Origin: Chloroflexota bacterium
Lineage (GTDB): Bacteria; Chloroflexota; Anaerolineae; Anaerolineales; Villigracilaceae
Assembly: GCA_029782225.1 (NCBI GenBank)
Contig: JAKOVF010000187.1
Coordinates: 97,780 to 161,779 of the forward strand
Reading direction: 5' to 3'
DNA length: 64,000 nucleotides
Part shown: one piece after another, positions 52,608 to 59,706 of the stretch
Layout of the letters: each line of letters begins with the position of its first letter
Position numbering within the stretch: the first letter of the stretch is position 1
The notes under the pieces: generated by a model
Database searches by the model: none
Seen by the model: the letters and a program-made list of their open reading frames with translations, nothing else
What the model was told of the DNA's origin: nothing
Position numbers and translations under genes: made by a program

Positions 52608-53365
52608 CCCTCTGCCCCTTTGGGGCGAAAGGCAGTGAAGTAAGCCAGCGTCTGATACCCCAGCCTTTCGTACAATCTCAATGCCTTGTCAGAGGAGATC
52701 AAGACGACCTGACCCAGATTCAATTGATCGCAATCGGCATGGATACGTTCGACCAGGGCGCTGCCGACCCGGCGGTTGCGATAGCTGGAGAGTGTGTACA
52801 ACTCGTTGATGTACCCCGTGCCCGGATAGGCAGTCACTAACTGTGCCCAGCCGACGGCCTGACCATCCATTTCTGCATAGAAGTTGCGGATGTGAGGATC
52901 TCCCAAGGTCTCGGCTGGAATCGACTCTTCTTCCCGGTGCAGGCCCTGATTTGCAAATTCCAGTTGCCGGGCCGTTTCGATTTTTTGTACAAAAGAGATG
53001 TCTCCGTGCACAGGCTGGGGAAGTTCGATACCGAGAATGGGACCTGTGCGGATGAACTCGTATCCAAGCTCTTCATACTGTGCTTCCAATTCAGGTTCAG
53101 ATGAAGACTCGTGGAAGATATCCAGCACAAAATCCCTGCCACCTGTTTCGTATCCACGCACCGCGGCGTGGACTTTGGCCGGGTCATCGTCCAGGGCAAG
53201 GAATTCAAGTTGAATGGAAGTGATGGGGGCAGACCCGTAATTTGAAATTGCCACTCCATCCAGGATCTCGTAGGTTGTTCCATAGGCCACCTTGCAGACG
53301 TGGTTGTAGGAAGCAATCATGGCCTCGATGGCCCACCAGTGTGCGATGTTAGGAAGAGGAGACAT
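52604..53365 (-). CDS. GNAT-family N-acetyltransferase
   Basis: The 253-residue protein has an N-terminal unknown half and a C-terminal GNAT fold: VGWAQLVTAYPGTGYINELYTLSSYRNRRVGSALVERI, containing the acetyl-CoA loop RNRRVGSAL, and QVVLISSDKALRLYERLGYQ. The acceptor is unknown. It overlaps both neighbours in a tight reverse operon. Confidence 0.75.
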   Translation of the reverse strand: MSPLPNIAHWWAIEAMIASYNHVCKVAYGTTYEILDGVAISNYGSAPITSIQLEFLALDDDPAKVHAAVRGYETGGRDFVLDIFHESSSEPELEAQYEELGYEFIRTGPILGIELPQPVHGDISFVQKIETARQLEFANQGLHREEESIPAETLGDPHIRNFYAEMDGQAVGWAQLVTAYPGTGYINELYTLSSYRNRRVGSALVERIHADCDQLNLGQVVLISSDKALRLYERLGYQTLAYFTAFRPKGAEG

Positions 53366-54243
53366 TACTCGAACTGCTCCAGGGTGCTCTCACCGTGCGT
53401 CAAAACATACAGGCCGCGGGGTGCGCCATCCGCGCGGTCGAAGACGAAATCGGTAACGATGTACTTGGCCGCGAACGCGGTCTCGAATAATTCACGTGTG
53501 AAGAAACGCCAATCGCGCGCCAGCGCAAAATCTTTTGCTTTTAGATCGAGAAAATCCGACGGAATCTCTGTCAGGAGCAGGCGATCTTGAATGGACGGGA
53601 CGTGTTCCGGTGGGCGCGGCAGGCCACCAGGTCCAGATTGGAGCGAATACAGGGGATGGAGTCCGCTGCGGGCCACGTGAGTCAACTTGAGGGTGGGACG
53701 CGAGCGTTTGCCGAGTCTTCTTTCCACGCGGCGGGTGTTGATCCACCAATCCACCTGGAAGCGGTCGGAGGGAAGCCCCGCGTTGAGTCCGTCACGCATA
53801 TCGCCGTATTCAGAGCGGCGGTAGGTGTCGCACACTGCACCCAGCTTGGCAATGTTGAGATAGGCGTTGCGGCTCATGAGCGGATCATACGTCCACGTGA
53901 TGTGATCGAGTCCCTGGTGGCGGACCATCTGCCACTGCGCACGTTTGAGCGCGAAGCCAACGCCGCCATCGCGATAATCGGGATCGATGCCCATCATATG
54001 GGAACAGTGTTTCGGCCGCGGACCATCCGGTGTGAACTCAATCCCAGGAAAACCAAAGACAAAGCCGATCATTTTCTCATGCTGAAAGGCGCCCAGCGTA
54101 AGGCCGCCGTTATGCGCGGCCGTGATGAGCATGTGCGCAGGCACCACGTCTGTCTCGGAACCGGGCCAGACCGCGCGCTGGATGTCCTCAGCGAGAGTCA
54201 TATCTTCAGGCGATTCGAGCAGGCGGATCGTATAATCTGGCAT
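53365..54243 (-). CDS. COG3375-type GNAT acetyltransferase
   Basis: The 292-residue protein matches the COG3375 group of predicted acetyltransferases: DIQRAVWPGSETDVVPAHML, GFVFGFPGIEFTPDGPRPKHCSHM, the loop DYRDGGVGFALKRAQ and HITWTYDPLMSRNAYLNIAKLGA. Some relatives are encoded beside N-acylamino acid racemases. Stop and next start overlap by 1 nt. Confidence 0.75.
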   Translation of the reverse strand: MPDYTIRLLESPEDMTLAEDIQRAVWPGSETDVVPAHMLITAAHNGGLTLGAFQHEKMIGFVFGFPGIEFTPDGPRPKHCSHMMGIDPDYRDGGVGFALKRAQWQMVRHQGLDHITWTYDPLMSRNAYLNIAKLGAVCDTYRRSEYGDMRDGLNAGLPSDRFQVDWWINTRRVERRLGKRSRPTLKLTHVARSGLHPLYSLQSGPGGLPRPPEHVPSIQDRLLLTEIPSDFLDLKAKDFALARDWRFFTRELFETAFAAKYIVTDFVFDRADGAPRGLYVLTHGESTLEQFE

Positions 54244-54249
54244 ATTTAT

Positions 54250-55239
54250 TTAACGAGGATGGCGTGCGGAGCGCAAAGCTTCAGCGATATTATCGAAGAG
54301 ACTTCTTGACCCGTTTGCCACGCTGTCCCATGCGCGGCGATACCAGGGCTTGCGAATCAAATAGTCGAGACGATACGTGAAGCGCGCGGGCATCAACCCA
54401 AAAATGCGCGGCAGGGAATCGACCGCGCAGGTACGGTTCACCGCGAAATAATCCAGCCAAAAAGTTGAGACGGGAAAGTTGGGAATGACGCTGTCGAGGA
54501 ACACGGTCAGCGCGCGCAGCGTGACCGGCGACAGCGATACGAGATAACGCGGTGTATGCGTCACCTGCATGATGATCTCGACCATTTGCTGTAAAGTGAA
54601 GTACTCACTGCCTCCCAGTTCATAGGTCTGGTTGATAGTCTCAGGTTTTTCCAGAGCCCACAGCATACAGGTTACAAGGTCTTCGACCCAGAGCGGCTGG
54701 ACAACCGTCCGCCCGCCGGACTGGATCGGGAAGATTCCGAGCGAAAGCCGGAGGAGTCGCGCGAGGTTGGTCGTGACATGATCTTCGGGGCCATAAACGA
54801 GCGAAGTGCGCAAAATTGTATACGGCACCTTGCTGTGACGGATATGCTCCTCGGCAATCCCTTTCGCTTTGAATGCTGGATACCCCGAAGCGCGCGCTGC
54901 CCCGATATGGCTGACATAAACGAATCGTTCCACGCCAGCATCTGCTGCCGCTTGCGCCAGATTCTCCGTGCCCTGAATATCTGCCGTTAAAAGATTACCC
55001 TGGCTCCCCTGGGATTCCGCACTGGCGAGATGAAAGACGACATCGGCATTGGTCAACGCCGCGCGTAGACCACGCACATCCGAGAGGCTAACGACGGCAA
55101 CTTCCACCGGTACGCCTTTAGGCAGACGCGGCGTGCGCGGCGAAGGTCGGATCAATGCGCGCGTAGGAATGCCAAGCGCAGAAAGCTGGCGGATGAGCGC
55201 CCGACCGATAAACCCGGTGGCGCCGGTGACGAGAATCAT
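54250..55239 (-). CDS. NAD(P)-binding epimerase-like protein (atypical SDR)
   Basis: The 329-residue protein starts MILVTGATGFIGRALIRQL, a Rossmann nucleotide site, and has VFHLASAES, FVYVSHIGAARASGYPAFKAKG (the usual Tyr-Lys pair) and LRTSLVYGP. The pattern fits the NDUFA9-like/atypical short-chain dehydrogenase group that often binds NAD(P) without a known reaction. The ATG at 55239 has TATAAT 7 nt upstream and appears leaderless. It heads a four-gene operon. Confidence 0.8.
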   Translation of the reverse strand: MILVTGATGFIGRALIRQLSALGIPTRALIRPSPRTPRLPKGVPVEVAVVSLSDVRGLRAALTNADVVFHLASAESQGSQGNLLTADIQGTENLAQAAADAGVERFVYVSHIGAARASGYPAFKAKGIAEEHIRHSKVPYTILRTSLVYGPEDHVTTNLARLLRLSLGIFPIQSGGRTVVQPLWVEDLVTCMLWALEKPETINQTYELGGSEYFTLQQMVEIIMQVTHTPRYLVSLSPVTLRALTVFLDSVIPNFPVSTFWLDYFAVNRTCAVDSLPRIFGLMPARFTYRLDYLIRKPWYRRAWDSVANGSRSLFDNIAEALRSARHPR

Positions 55240-55246
55240 GCAGAGG

Positions 55247-55252
55247 ATTATA
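55247..55252 (-). promoter_or_regulatory. -10 element of a likely leaderless promoter
   Basis: Reverse-strand TATAAT ends 7 nt before the ATG at 55239; no ribosome site is present. This is the second such arrangement in the window. Confidence 0.5.
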
Positions 55253-55258
55253 ACAAAA

Positions 55259-55293
55259 GAGACCTGACATGGTTTGTAATCCTGCCAGGTCTC
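55259..55293. repeat. intergenic inverted repeat (AGACCTGACA family), copy 2
   Basis: GAGACCTGACA (55259-55269) pairs with TGCCAGGTCTC (55283-55293) with one mismatch. It resembles 12430-12462 and lies between the epimerase promoter and the tRNA remnants. Confidence 0.65.
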
Positions 55294-55298
55294 ATCCA

Positions 55299-55337
55299 GT
55301 GGGCGCAACCCTAAAGGGTGCTTCGCGAAGGGACTCG
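55299..55337 (-). pseudogene. tRNA-Val 3'-end fragment with insert
   Basis: These 39 bp match 55526-55564 with one difference. They contain the 3' acceptor strand, the ACCCTTTAGGGT and TTCGCGAA insert and the start of the T arm of the aberrant tRNA-Val, then the match stops. It is a remnant of a duplicated tRNA or an attachment-site-like repeat. Confidence 0.65.
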
Positions 55338-55400
55338 CATCGTCCCCATGTGGGAAACCCCTCCCCTTACCGTCCCCTAAATGGGGCTATCTGTGGAAAC

Positions 55401-55425
55401 GAAAAGTCTCGCGGTATGCGAGACT
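55401..55425 (-). terminator. terminator of the tRNA-Val transcript
   Basis: AGTCTCGC (55405-55412) pairs with GCGAGACT (55418-55425), and the reverse strand continues TTTTC. It begins 5 nt after the 3' end of the normal tRNA. Confidence 0.7.
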
Positions 55426-55429
55426 CTTG

Positions 55430-55503
55430 TGGGCGCAAAGGGACTCGAACCCCTGGCCTCTTCTGTGTAAGAGAAGCGCTCTAACCAACTGAGCTATGCG
55501 CCC
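55430..55503 (-). tRNA. tRNA-Val (anticodon TAC)
   Basis: The 74-nt sequence folds as a normal cloverleaf: acceptor GGGCGCA/TGCGCCC, D stem GCTC/GAGC, anticodon stem CTTCT/AGAAG with loop CTTACAC (anticodon TAC), T arm with GGTTCGAGTCC and discriminator A. CCA is not encoded (CAA follows). Confidence 0.95.
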
Positions 55504-55526
55504 AAACGGGCAAACGGTTTCATTTG

Positions 55527-55639
55527 TGGGCGCAACCCTAAAGGGTACTTCGCGAAGGGACTCGAACCCCTGACCTCTTCTGTGTAAGAGAAGCGCTCTA
55601 ACCAACTGAGCTATATCATACCGCTCGCGGTATGCGCCC
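55527..55639 (-). tRNA. aberrant tRNA-Val (TAC) with two inserts at the acceptor base
   Basis: Body and anticodon are as in the intact copy (one base differs, in the extra-loop region), and both acceptor strands are present. A 19-nt segment sits between the 5' acceptor strand and the D arm and forms CATACC/GGTATG. A 20-nt segment sits between the T arm and the 3' acceptor strand and contains ACCC/GGGT and TTCGCGAA. The two inserts face each other, so removing both restores a normal tRNA. It lies nearest the promoter. It may be a pseudogene, a processed tRNA or a functional variant. Confidence 0.7.
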
Positions 55640-55648
55640 GTGTGCGCT

Positions 55649-55654
55649 ATTATA
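55649..55654 (-). promoter_or_regulatory. -10 element of the tRNA-Val transcript
   Basis: Reverse-strand TATAAT ends 9 nt before the first base of the aberrant tRNA. No convincing -35 is seen. Confidence 0.5.
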
Positions 55655-55690
55655 CACAATGTATGCTAAACTAGGGGCGAAAAAAAACAC

Positions 55691-55723
55691 GTCATTCTGA
55701 GTCCTCGGTCATCTCAGGGTGAC
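55691..55723. repeat. GTCATTCTGAG palindromic repeat
   Basis: GTCATTCTGAG (55691-55701) and CTCAGGGTGAC (55713-55723) form an imperfect inverted repeat of a family common in bacterial intergenic regions, 14 nt before the FAH-family start. Confidence 0.65.
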
Positions 55724-55737
55724 ATAATGGAGTCACC

Positions 55738-56505
55738 ATGCGTATTGTTCGCTACCAGCAAGACGGGGAAGCCCCCAAATTCGGGTGGCTGTTGGATGAA
55801 AAAGTCGGTGAGATCCAGGGGGATTTGTTCGGTCAGTATCGAAGGCGGGATGCCAAAACGCCTCTCGCCGACCTGAAACTGGTCGCCCCCTCCACACCAA
55901 CCAAGATCGTCTGTGTGGGCCGCAACTATGTGGAACATGCCAAAGAGCTGGGCAACGAAGTTCCCAAGGTACCGCTGATCTTCCTGAAGCCGCCGTCTTC
56001 GATCATTGCAAACGGCGAGACCATTCTCCTGCCGCCTCAGTCTGCCCAGGTTGAGCATGAGGCGGAGCTAGTGGTGGTCATCGGCAAGCGCGGACGTAAT
56101 ATCAAGCCTGAAGACACGAAAGGGTATATCCTCGGTTATACCATCGGCAACGATGTGACCGCACGCGACCTTCAGAAGACCGATGGCCAATGGACGCGCG
56201 CCAAGGGCTTCGACACATTCTGCTCCTTCGGCCCGTGGATCGACACGGACTTTGATCCGGCCGATGCAGTCGTTACCTGCCGGGTGAATGGGCAGATGCG
56301 GCAGATGGCATCCACGCGAGACATGGTATTCAATGTCAGTGTTCTGGTCGCCTACATCTCGTCTGTGATGACGTTGGAGCCGGGTGATTTGATCTTCACC
56401 GGCACGCCAGCCGGCGTTGGCGAACTGAACGATGGGGATGAGGTGGTGGTTGAGATCGAAGGATTGGGTGCCTTGAAAAACCCGGTCAAGGCGGAGGGAA
56501 AATAA
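55738..56505 (+). CDS. fumarylacetoacetate hydrolase (FAH) family protein
   Basis: The 255-residue protein has the FAH fold: an N-terminal cap (MRIVRYQQDGEAPKFGWL), IVCVGRNYVEHAKELG, the metal-binding glutamates in VEHEAELVVVIGKRG, GYTIGNDVTARDLQ and FTGTPAGVGELNDGD. Members include hydrolases, decarboxylases and isomerases of aromatic degradation and oxaloacetate decarboxylases; neighbours do not point to one. Confidence 0.9.
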   Translation: MRIVRYQQDGEAPKFGWLLDEKVGEIQGDLFGQYRRRDAKTPLADLKLVAPSTPTKIVCVGRNYVEHAKELGNEVPKVPLIFLKPPSSIIANGETILLPPQSAQVEHEAELVVVIGKRGRNIKPEDTKGYILGYTIGNDVTARDLQKTDGQWTRAKGFDTFCSFGPWIDTDFDPADAVVTCRVNGQMRQMASTRDMVFNVSVLVAYISSVMTLEPGDLIFTGTPAGVGELNDGDEVVVEIEGLGALKNPVKAEGK

Positions 56506-56513
56506 TTATCGTT

Positions 56514-57314
56514 TCATCCCGTGACAAGATTGTGCGAGGATCGAATCGTCATACACCGCTCACAATCCTCCCGCTGGCAAAGCAGTGCCAGCGGGTCTTC
56601 TTTAAGGCGGCGGATCACAACCCTGGTCAACTGTCTGATTGGCACAGCTTGAACGAGTGCATCCCCAATCTCCACACGTCGTACAAATCTATCTACGTTC
56701 GGGGCAATGGCGTCGAAGCCTGCAGAATCGCCGGGAAAACTCGGGCACTCAACGACCCGGTCGGTCGTCAATGCCCAGCGGATGAACTGCCGGCGGCCGG
56801 CCAGTTTTTCGGCGTAATGGATGCTGGTATTGACCGTGTGATCCACGCCCAACAACAGCACCCAGCCATCCTGTTCCAGCAGCGCTCCAATGGGAGCAAG
56901 TGGATTGTCGAGCGTCTGTGAATTCACGATTTCACCAGCATGGATGCTTGCGAAAGATTGGATAGGGTGCCCTGACCTCACCGCCCGCGGATGCCGACGA
57001 AGCACTTCCGGCAGGATGCCCATGGTCGGATCTGCTGGCATGTCTTGCCGAAACGGTTCGGCCATGCGGTTCAGATCCTGCTCCTTCCCATAAGTAATGC
57101 CGTTGTTCGGTGGCCCGACCTCCGGTGTGAGCATGGTCTTGTATGTGAACGTTGGTATAACCACGCCGCGCGTAGCTGCAAGCAGGGCTTGCAGCACAGT
57201 CTCTGCACCTCCCTCTACTGGTCCAAACGCTTTCATTGAAGCATGCACAATGACAAGGCGGTCGGTCAGGCCGAGTTTCGTCAGGCCAAGTTTTACATCG
57301 ATATAGGATAGCAT
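56514..57314 (-). CDS. AAC(3)-family N-acetyltransferase
   Basis: The 266-residue protein matches the aminoglycoside 3-N-acetyltransferase fold: VIVHASMKAFGPVEGGAETVL, VVIPTFTYK, MGILPEVLRRHPRAVRSGHPIQSFA and VLLLGVDHTVNTSIHYAE. Chromosomal relatives often have unknown substrates, so resistance should not be assumed. The ATG at 57314 is used over a TTG two codons upstream; neither has a clear ribosome site. Confidence 0.85.
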   Translation of the reverse strand: MLSYIDVKLGLTKLGLTDRLVIVHASMKAFGPVEGGAETVLQALLAATRGVVIPTFTYKTMLTPEVGPPNNGITYGKEQDLNRMAEPFRQDMPADPTMGILPEVLRRHPRAVRSGHPIQSFASIHAGEIVNSQTLDNPLAPIGALLEQDGWVLLLGVDHTVNTSIHYAEKLAGRRQFIRWALTTDRVVECPSFPGDSAGFDAIAPNVDRFVRRVEIGDALVQAVPIRQLTRVVIRRLKEDPLALLCQREDCERCMTIRSSHNLVTG

Positions 57315-57374
57315 TCTCAATTCGGCTATTGATAAACCACAGAACCTGAACCATTCAACTGCTAAACTGACAGA

Positions 57375-58148
57375 CTATTTCCCTTTCCAATTCGCCTTGC
57401 GTTTTTCTATGAAGGCCTTCATGCCTTCCTTCTGATCCTCCGTGGCAAAGAGCGGATAGAAATTCCGCTTCTCCGCCTTGAGGCCCTCGGTCAGAGTCGT
57501 TTCAAATGCAGCATTGACCGCATCCTTTGCCATGCGGACGGCCATCGGCGCGCGCTCGGCGATTTCCTGTGCGAGAGCAATGGCTTCATCGAGATACTTC
57601 TCCTTCGGCACAACGCGATTCGCCAGTCCAAACTGAAGCGCCTCCGCCGCAGAGAGTGTGCGGTTGTTGATGACCATTTCCATCGCGAGATACTTCCCCA
57701 GCAAACGCGCAAGTCGTTGTGTGCCGCCTGCGCCCGGGATGACGCCGATGGTGATCTCCGGCTGCCCAAACTTCGCCGTCTCTGATGCCACGATCATGTC
57801 ACATGAAATGGCTAATTCGCATCCGCCTCCCAGCGCCCAGCCTGAGACTGCCGCGAGGACCGGCTTTTTGAGTCCCCGAATGCGATCCCATTTTTCCACG
57901 CGGCCCTGTCTGATCATTTCCACGGTGGAGGCTTCTGCCATCTCTTTGATATCTGCCCCGGCGGCAAAAGCTTTTTCGTTTCCGGTTACCACCATCGCGC
58001 CGATATTCTCGTCATGGTCGAAGGTTTCCAGCGCATCGAACAGCTCGGTCAACATGGTCTGGTTGAAGGCGTTCATCGCCTGCGGTCGGTTGAGCGTGAC
58101 CAGTCCGACGCGTCCACGAGTTTCGGTGAGTATCGTTGTGTATGACAT
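57375..58148 (-). CDS. enoyl-CoA hydratase/isomerase family protein
   Basis: The 257-residue protein is a crotonase: VTLNRPQAMNAFNQ, oxyanion-hole segment EKAFAAGADIKEMAE, GWALGGGCELAISCDMIVA and the catalytic glutamates in FGQPEITIGVIPGAGGTQRL. It would hydrate 2-enoyl-CoA in fatty-acid oxidation. The ATG at 58148 follows AGGAGA. Confidence 0.93.
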   Translation of the reverse strand: MSYTTILTETRGRVGLVTLNRPQAMNAFNQTMLTELFDALETFDHDENIGAMVVTGNEKAFAAGADIKEMAEASTVEMIRQGRVEKWDRIRGLKKPVLAAVSGWALGGGCELAISCDMIVASETAKFGQPEITIGVIPGAGGTQRLARLLGKYLAMEMVINNRTLSAAEALQFGLANRVVPKEKYLDEAIALAQEIAERAPMAVRMAKDAVNAAFETTLTEGLKAEKRNFYPLFATEDQKEGMKAFIEKRKANWKGK

Positions 58149-58237
58149 TCCAATCTCCTCACAAAGTTTCTTTGATTCTACAACGATAAAGTGAACTATG
58201 CTACCATTGAACAACAAAAGTTCCCCAGGAGGTAGCC

Positions 58238-58627
58238 ATGCAAATCGTTCTCGGCCTTCATTCCATCATGCGCTGGTTGATCGTGATCGTTGCGATTGCC
58301 GCTGCCATCAAATTTACGATTGGTTGGCGTCGTGCAGAGAAGTTCTCACCTGTGGATCAGGGTCTTACCTCTGCCTTCAGCGGATTGATTGATTTTCAGG
58401 TTCTGCTGGGGCTGATCTATTTCTTCTGGAACGGCCTCGCCACTGACATCGGCTTTCCCGCGTTTCGCATTCAACATATGGTCGTGATGCTGATCGCCGC
58501 CGTGGTTGCCCATCTCTCGGTCTTATGGAAAAAATTGGAAGACAAACTACGCTTTCGCAATACTCTCTTTATCGTGGTCGATACGCTTATCGTCATCCTT
58601 TTTGGCCTGACGCGCCTTTCCCATTAG
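58238..58627 (+). CDS. four-helix membrane protein of unknown function
   Basis: The 129-residue protein has four hydrophobic segments, with LGLHSIMRWLIVIVAIAAAI at the N terminus, RIQHMVVMLIAAVVAHLSVLWKK in the third and TLIVILFGLTRLSH at the end. Conserved-looking histidines (residues 8, 79 and 92) could bind a cofactor, but no family is recognised. CAGGAGGT precedes the start. Confidence 0.65.
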   Translation: MQIVLGLHSIMRWLIVIVAIAAAIKFTIGWRRAEKFSPVDQGLTSAFSGLIDFQVLLGLIYFFWNGLATDIGFPAFRIQHMVVMLIAAVVAHLSVLWKKLEDKLRFRNTLFIVVDTLIVILFGLTRLSH

Positions 58628-58710
58628 CCAAAAAGCTTCTTCGCACAAAAATTAAAATATGATAAACTTCGGTATCGTCGTTCAGGCTGGATGACACACT
58701 TGGAGAAGAG

Positions 58711-59016
58711 ATGGATAACAAGCTTTATGTAGGCAATTTGCCCTACGCCGCCACCGAAGATGAATTAAAAGGCCATTTTAGTCAGGCTGGCACGGTTACC
58801 TCGGTGGCCCTCATTAAGGATCGCGCCACGGGCCGGGCCAAAGGCTTTGGGTTCGTGGAAATGGCGACCGCCGAAGAAGCTCAGAAGGCTATCAGCATGT
58901 TCAATGGCCAGGACTTCATGGGCCGTACGATCACTGTCAACGTTGCACGTCCGCGCGAAGAACGGCCCCGCAATTTTGGGGATCGCCGCGGCGGCGGTGG
59001 ACGGCAGAACTACTAG
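58711..59016 (+). CDS. RRM-type RNA-binding protein
   Basis: The 101-residue protein is a single RRM with RNP2 LYVGNL and RNP1 KGFGFVEM near residue 45, and a Gly/Arg-rich tail (RRGGGGRQNY). Bacterial members are cold-induced or general single-strand RNA binders. TTGGAGAAG gives the ribosome site. A hairpin terminator follows at 59049. Confidence 0.95.
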   Translation: MDNKLYVGNLPYAATEDELKGHFSQAGTVTSVALIKDRATGRAKGFGFVEMATAEEAQKAISMFNGQDFMGRTITVNVARPREERPRNFGDRRGGGGRQNY

Positions 59017-59048
59017 ATTAGAATTCCAGCCCTGAACTGTATGAAACT

Positions 59049-59074
59049 AACAGCCTCGCTCCGGTGAGGCTGTT
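59049..59074 (+). terminator. hairpin after the RRM gene
   Basis: AACAGCCTC (59049-59057) pairs with GAGGCTGTT (59066-59074) around an 8-nt loop. No T-run follows, so termination is moderately supported. Confidence 0.55.
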
Positions 59075-59085
59075 ATCATTAAGAC

Positions 59086-59706
59086 ATGAAGCGCCTTTTT
59101 CTTATTGGTCCTGTTTTGTTCACTTTTGCGGTTGTTACGCTCACATTTCTTGAATACGACTTCGAGCGCAGCCTGGGCTGGGATCCGGTCTCGGCGGTGA
59201 CGCTGGACTGGCCCAGCGGACTCTCTCTTGGCCCCTACGGAAGGTGGATGATCGCGACCTTCTTCCTGAGCGGGCTGATCCTATTCTCTTTCGGCCTCCG
59301 CCTCTTCTCGGACCTCGGGCCAGGCCTGGCCGGCCGAATGGGATCTGCCTGTTTGGCGGCCTCCGGTCTCTGCCTGGCCGGCCTCGTTTTCAAAACGGAT
59401 CCCACTTTTCGTAGCTACCCTCTCACCTGGCACGGATTCCTGCATGATTTCTTTTTTGTCCTGCTGGGCCTTACATTGATGCTTGCCATGATTCTACTGG
59501 GCAAGGCCTTCCGCAATGACCCCCGCTGGCAAACCCTGGGAATGTACACATGGATTACGGTTGCCATTGCCATTCCCGCCTTCTTCCTCAAAGGATTCGC
59601 TTTCTATATTTTCCTGCTTTCATTCCTGATATGGAATGAGGTCATTGCTCTGCGCTATTATCGTTTACAGAGTCAGCCTGCTCGGAGTGATCGTCACTCC
59701 AGCTGA
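59086..59706 (+). CDS. DUF998-like membrane protein
   Basis: The 206-residue protein has six hydrophobic helices with LGPYGRWMIATFFLSGLILF and PLTWHGFLHDFFFVLLGLTL, which fits the DUF998 pattern. The function is unknown. Its last 65 nt overlap the 3' end of the convergent histidine kinase gene. Confidence 0.65.
   Translation: MKRLFLIGPVLFTFAVVTLTFLEYDFERSLGWDPVSAVTLDWPSGLSLGPYGRWMIATFFLSGLILFSFGLRLFSDLGPGLAGRMGSACLAASGLCLAGLVFKTDPTFRSYPLTWHGFLHDFFFVLLGLTLMLAMILLGKAFRNDPRWQTLGMYTWITVAIAIPAFFLKGFAFYIFLLSFLIWNEVIALRYYRLQSQPARSDRHSS

Noticed and set aside
55387..55659. Reverse reading frame encoding AQLVRALLLHRRGQGFESL twice
   Set aside because: This is the translation of two tRNA-Val genes.
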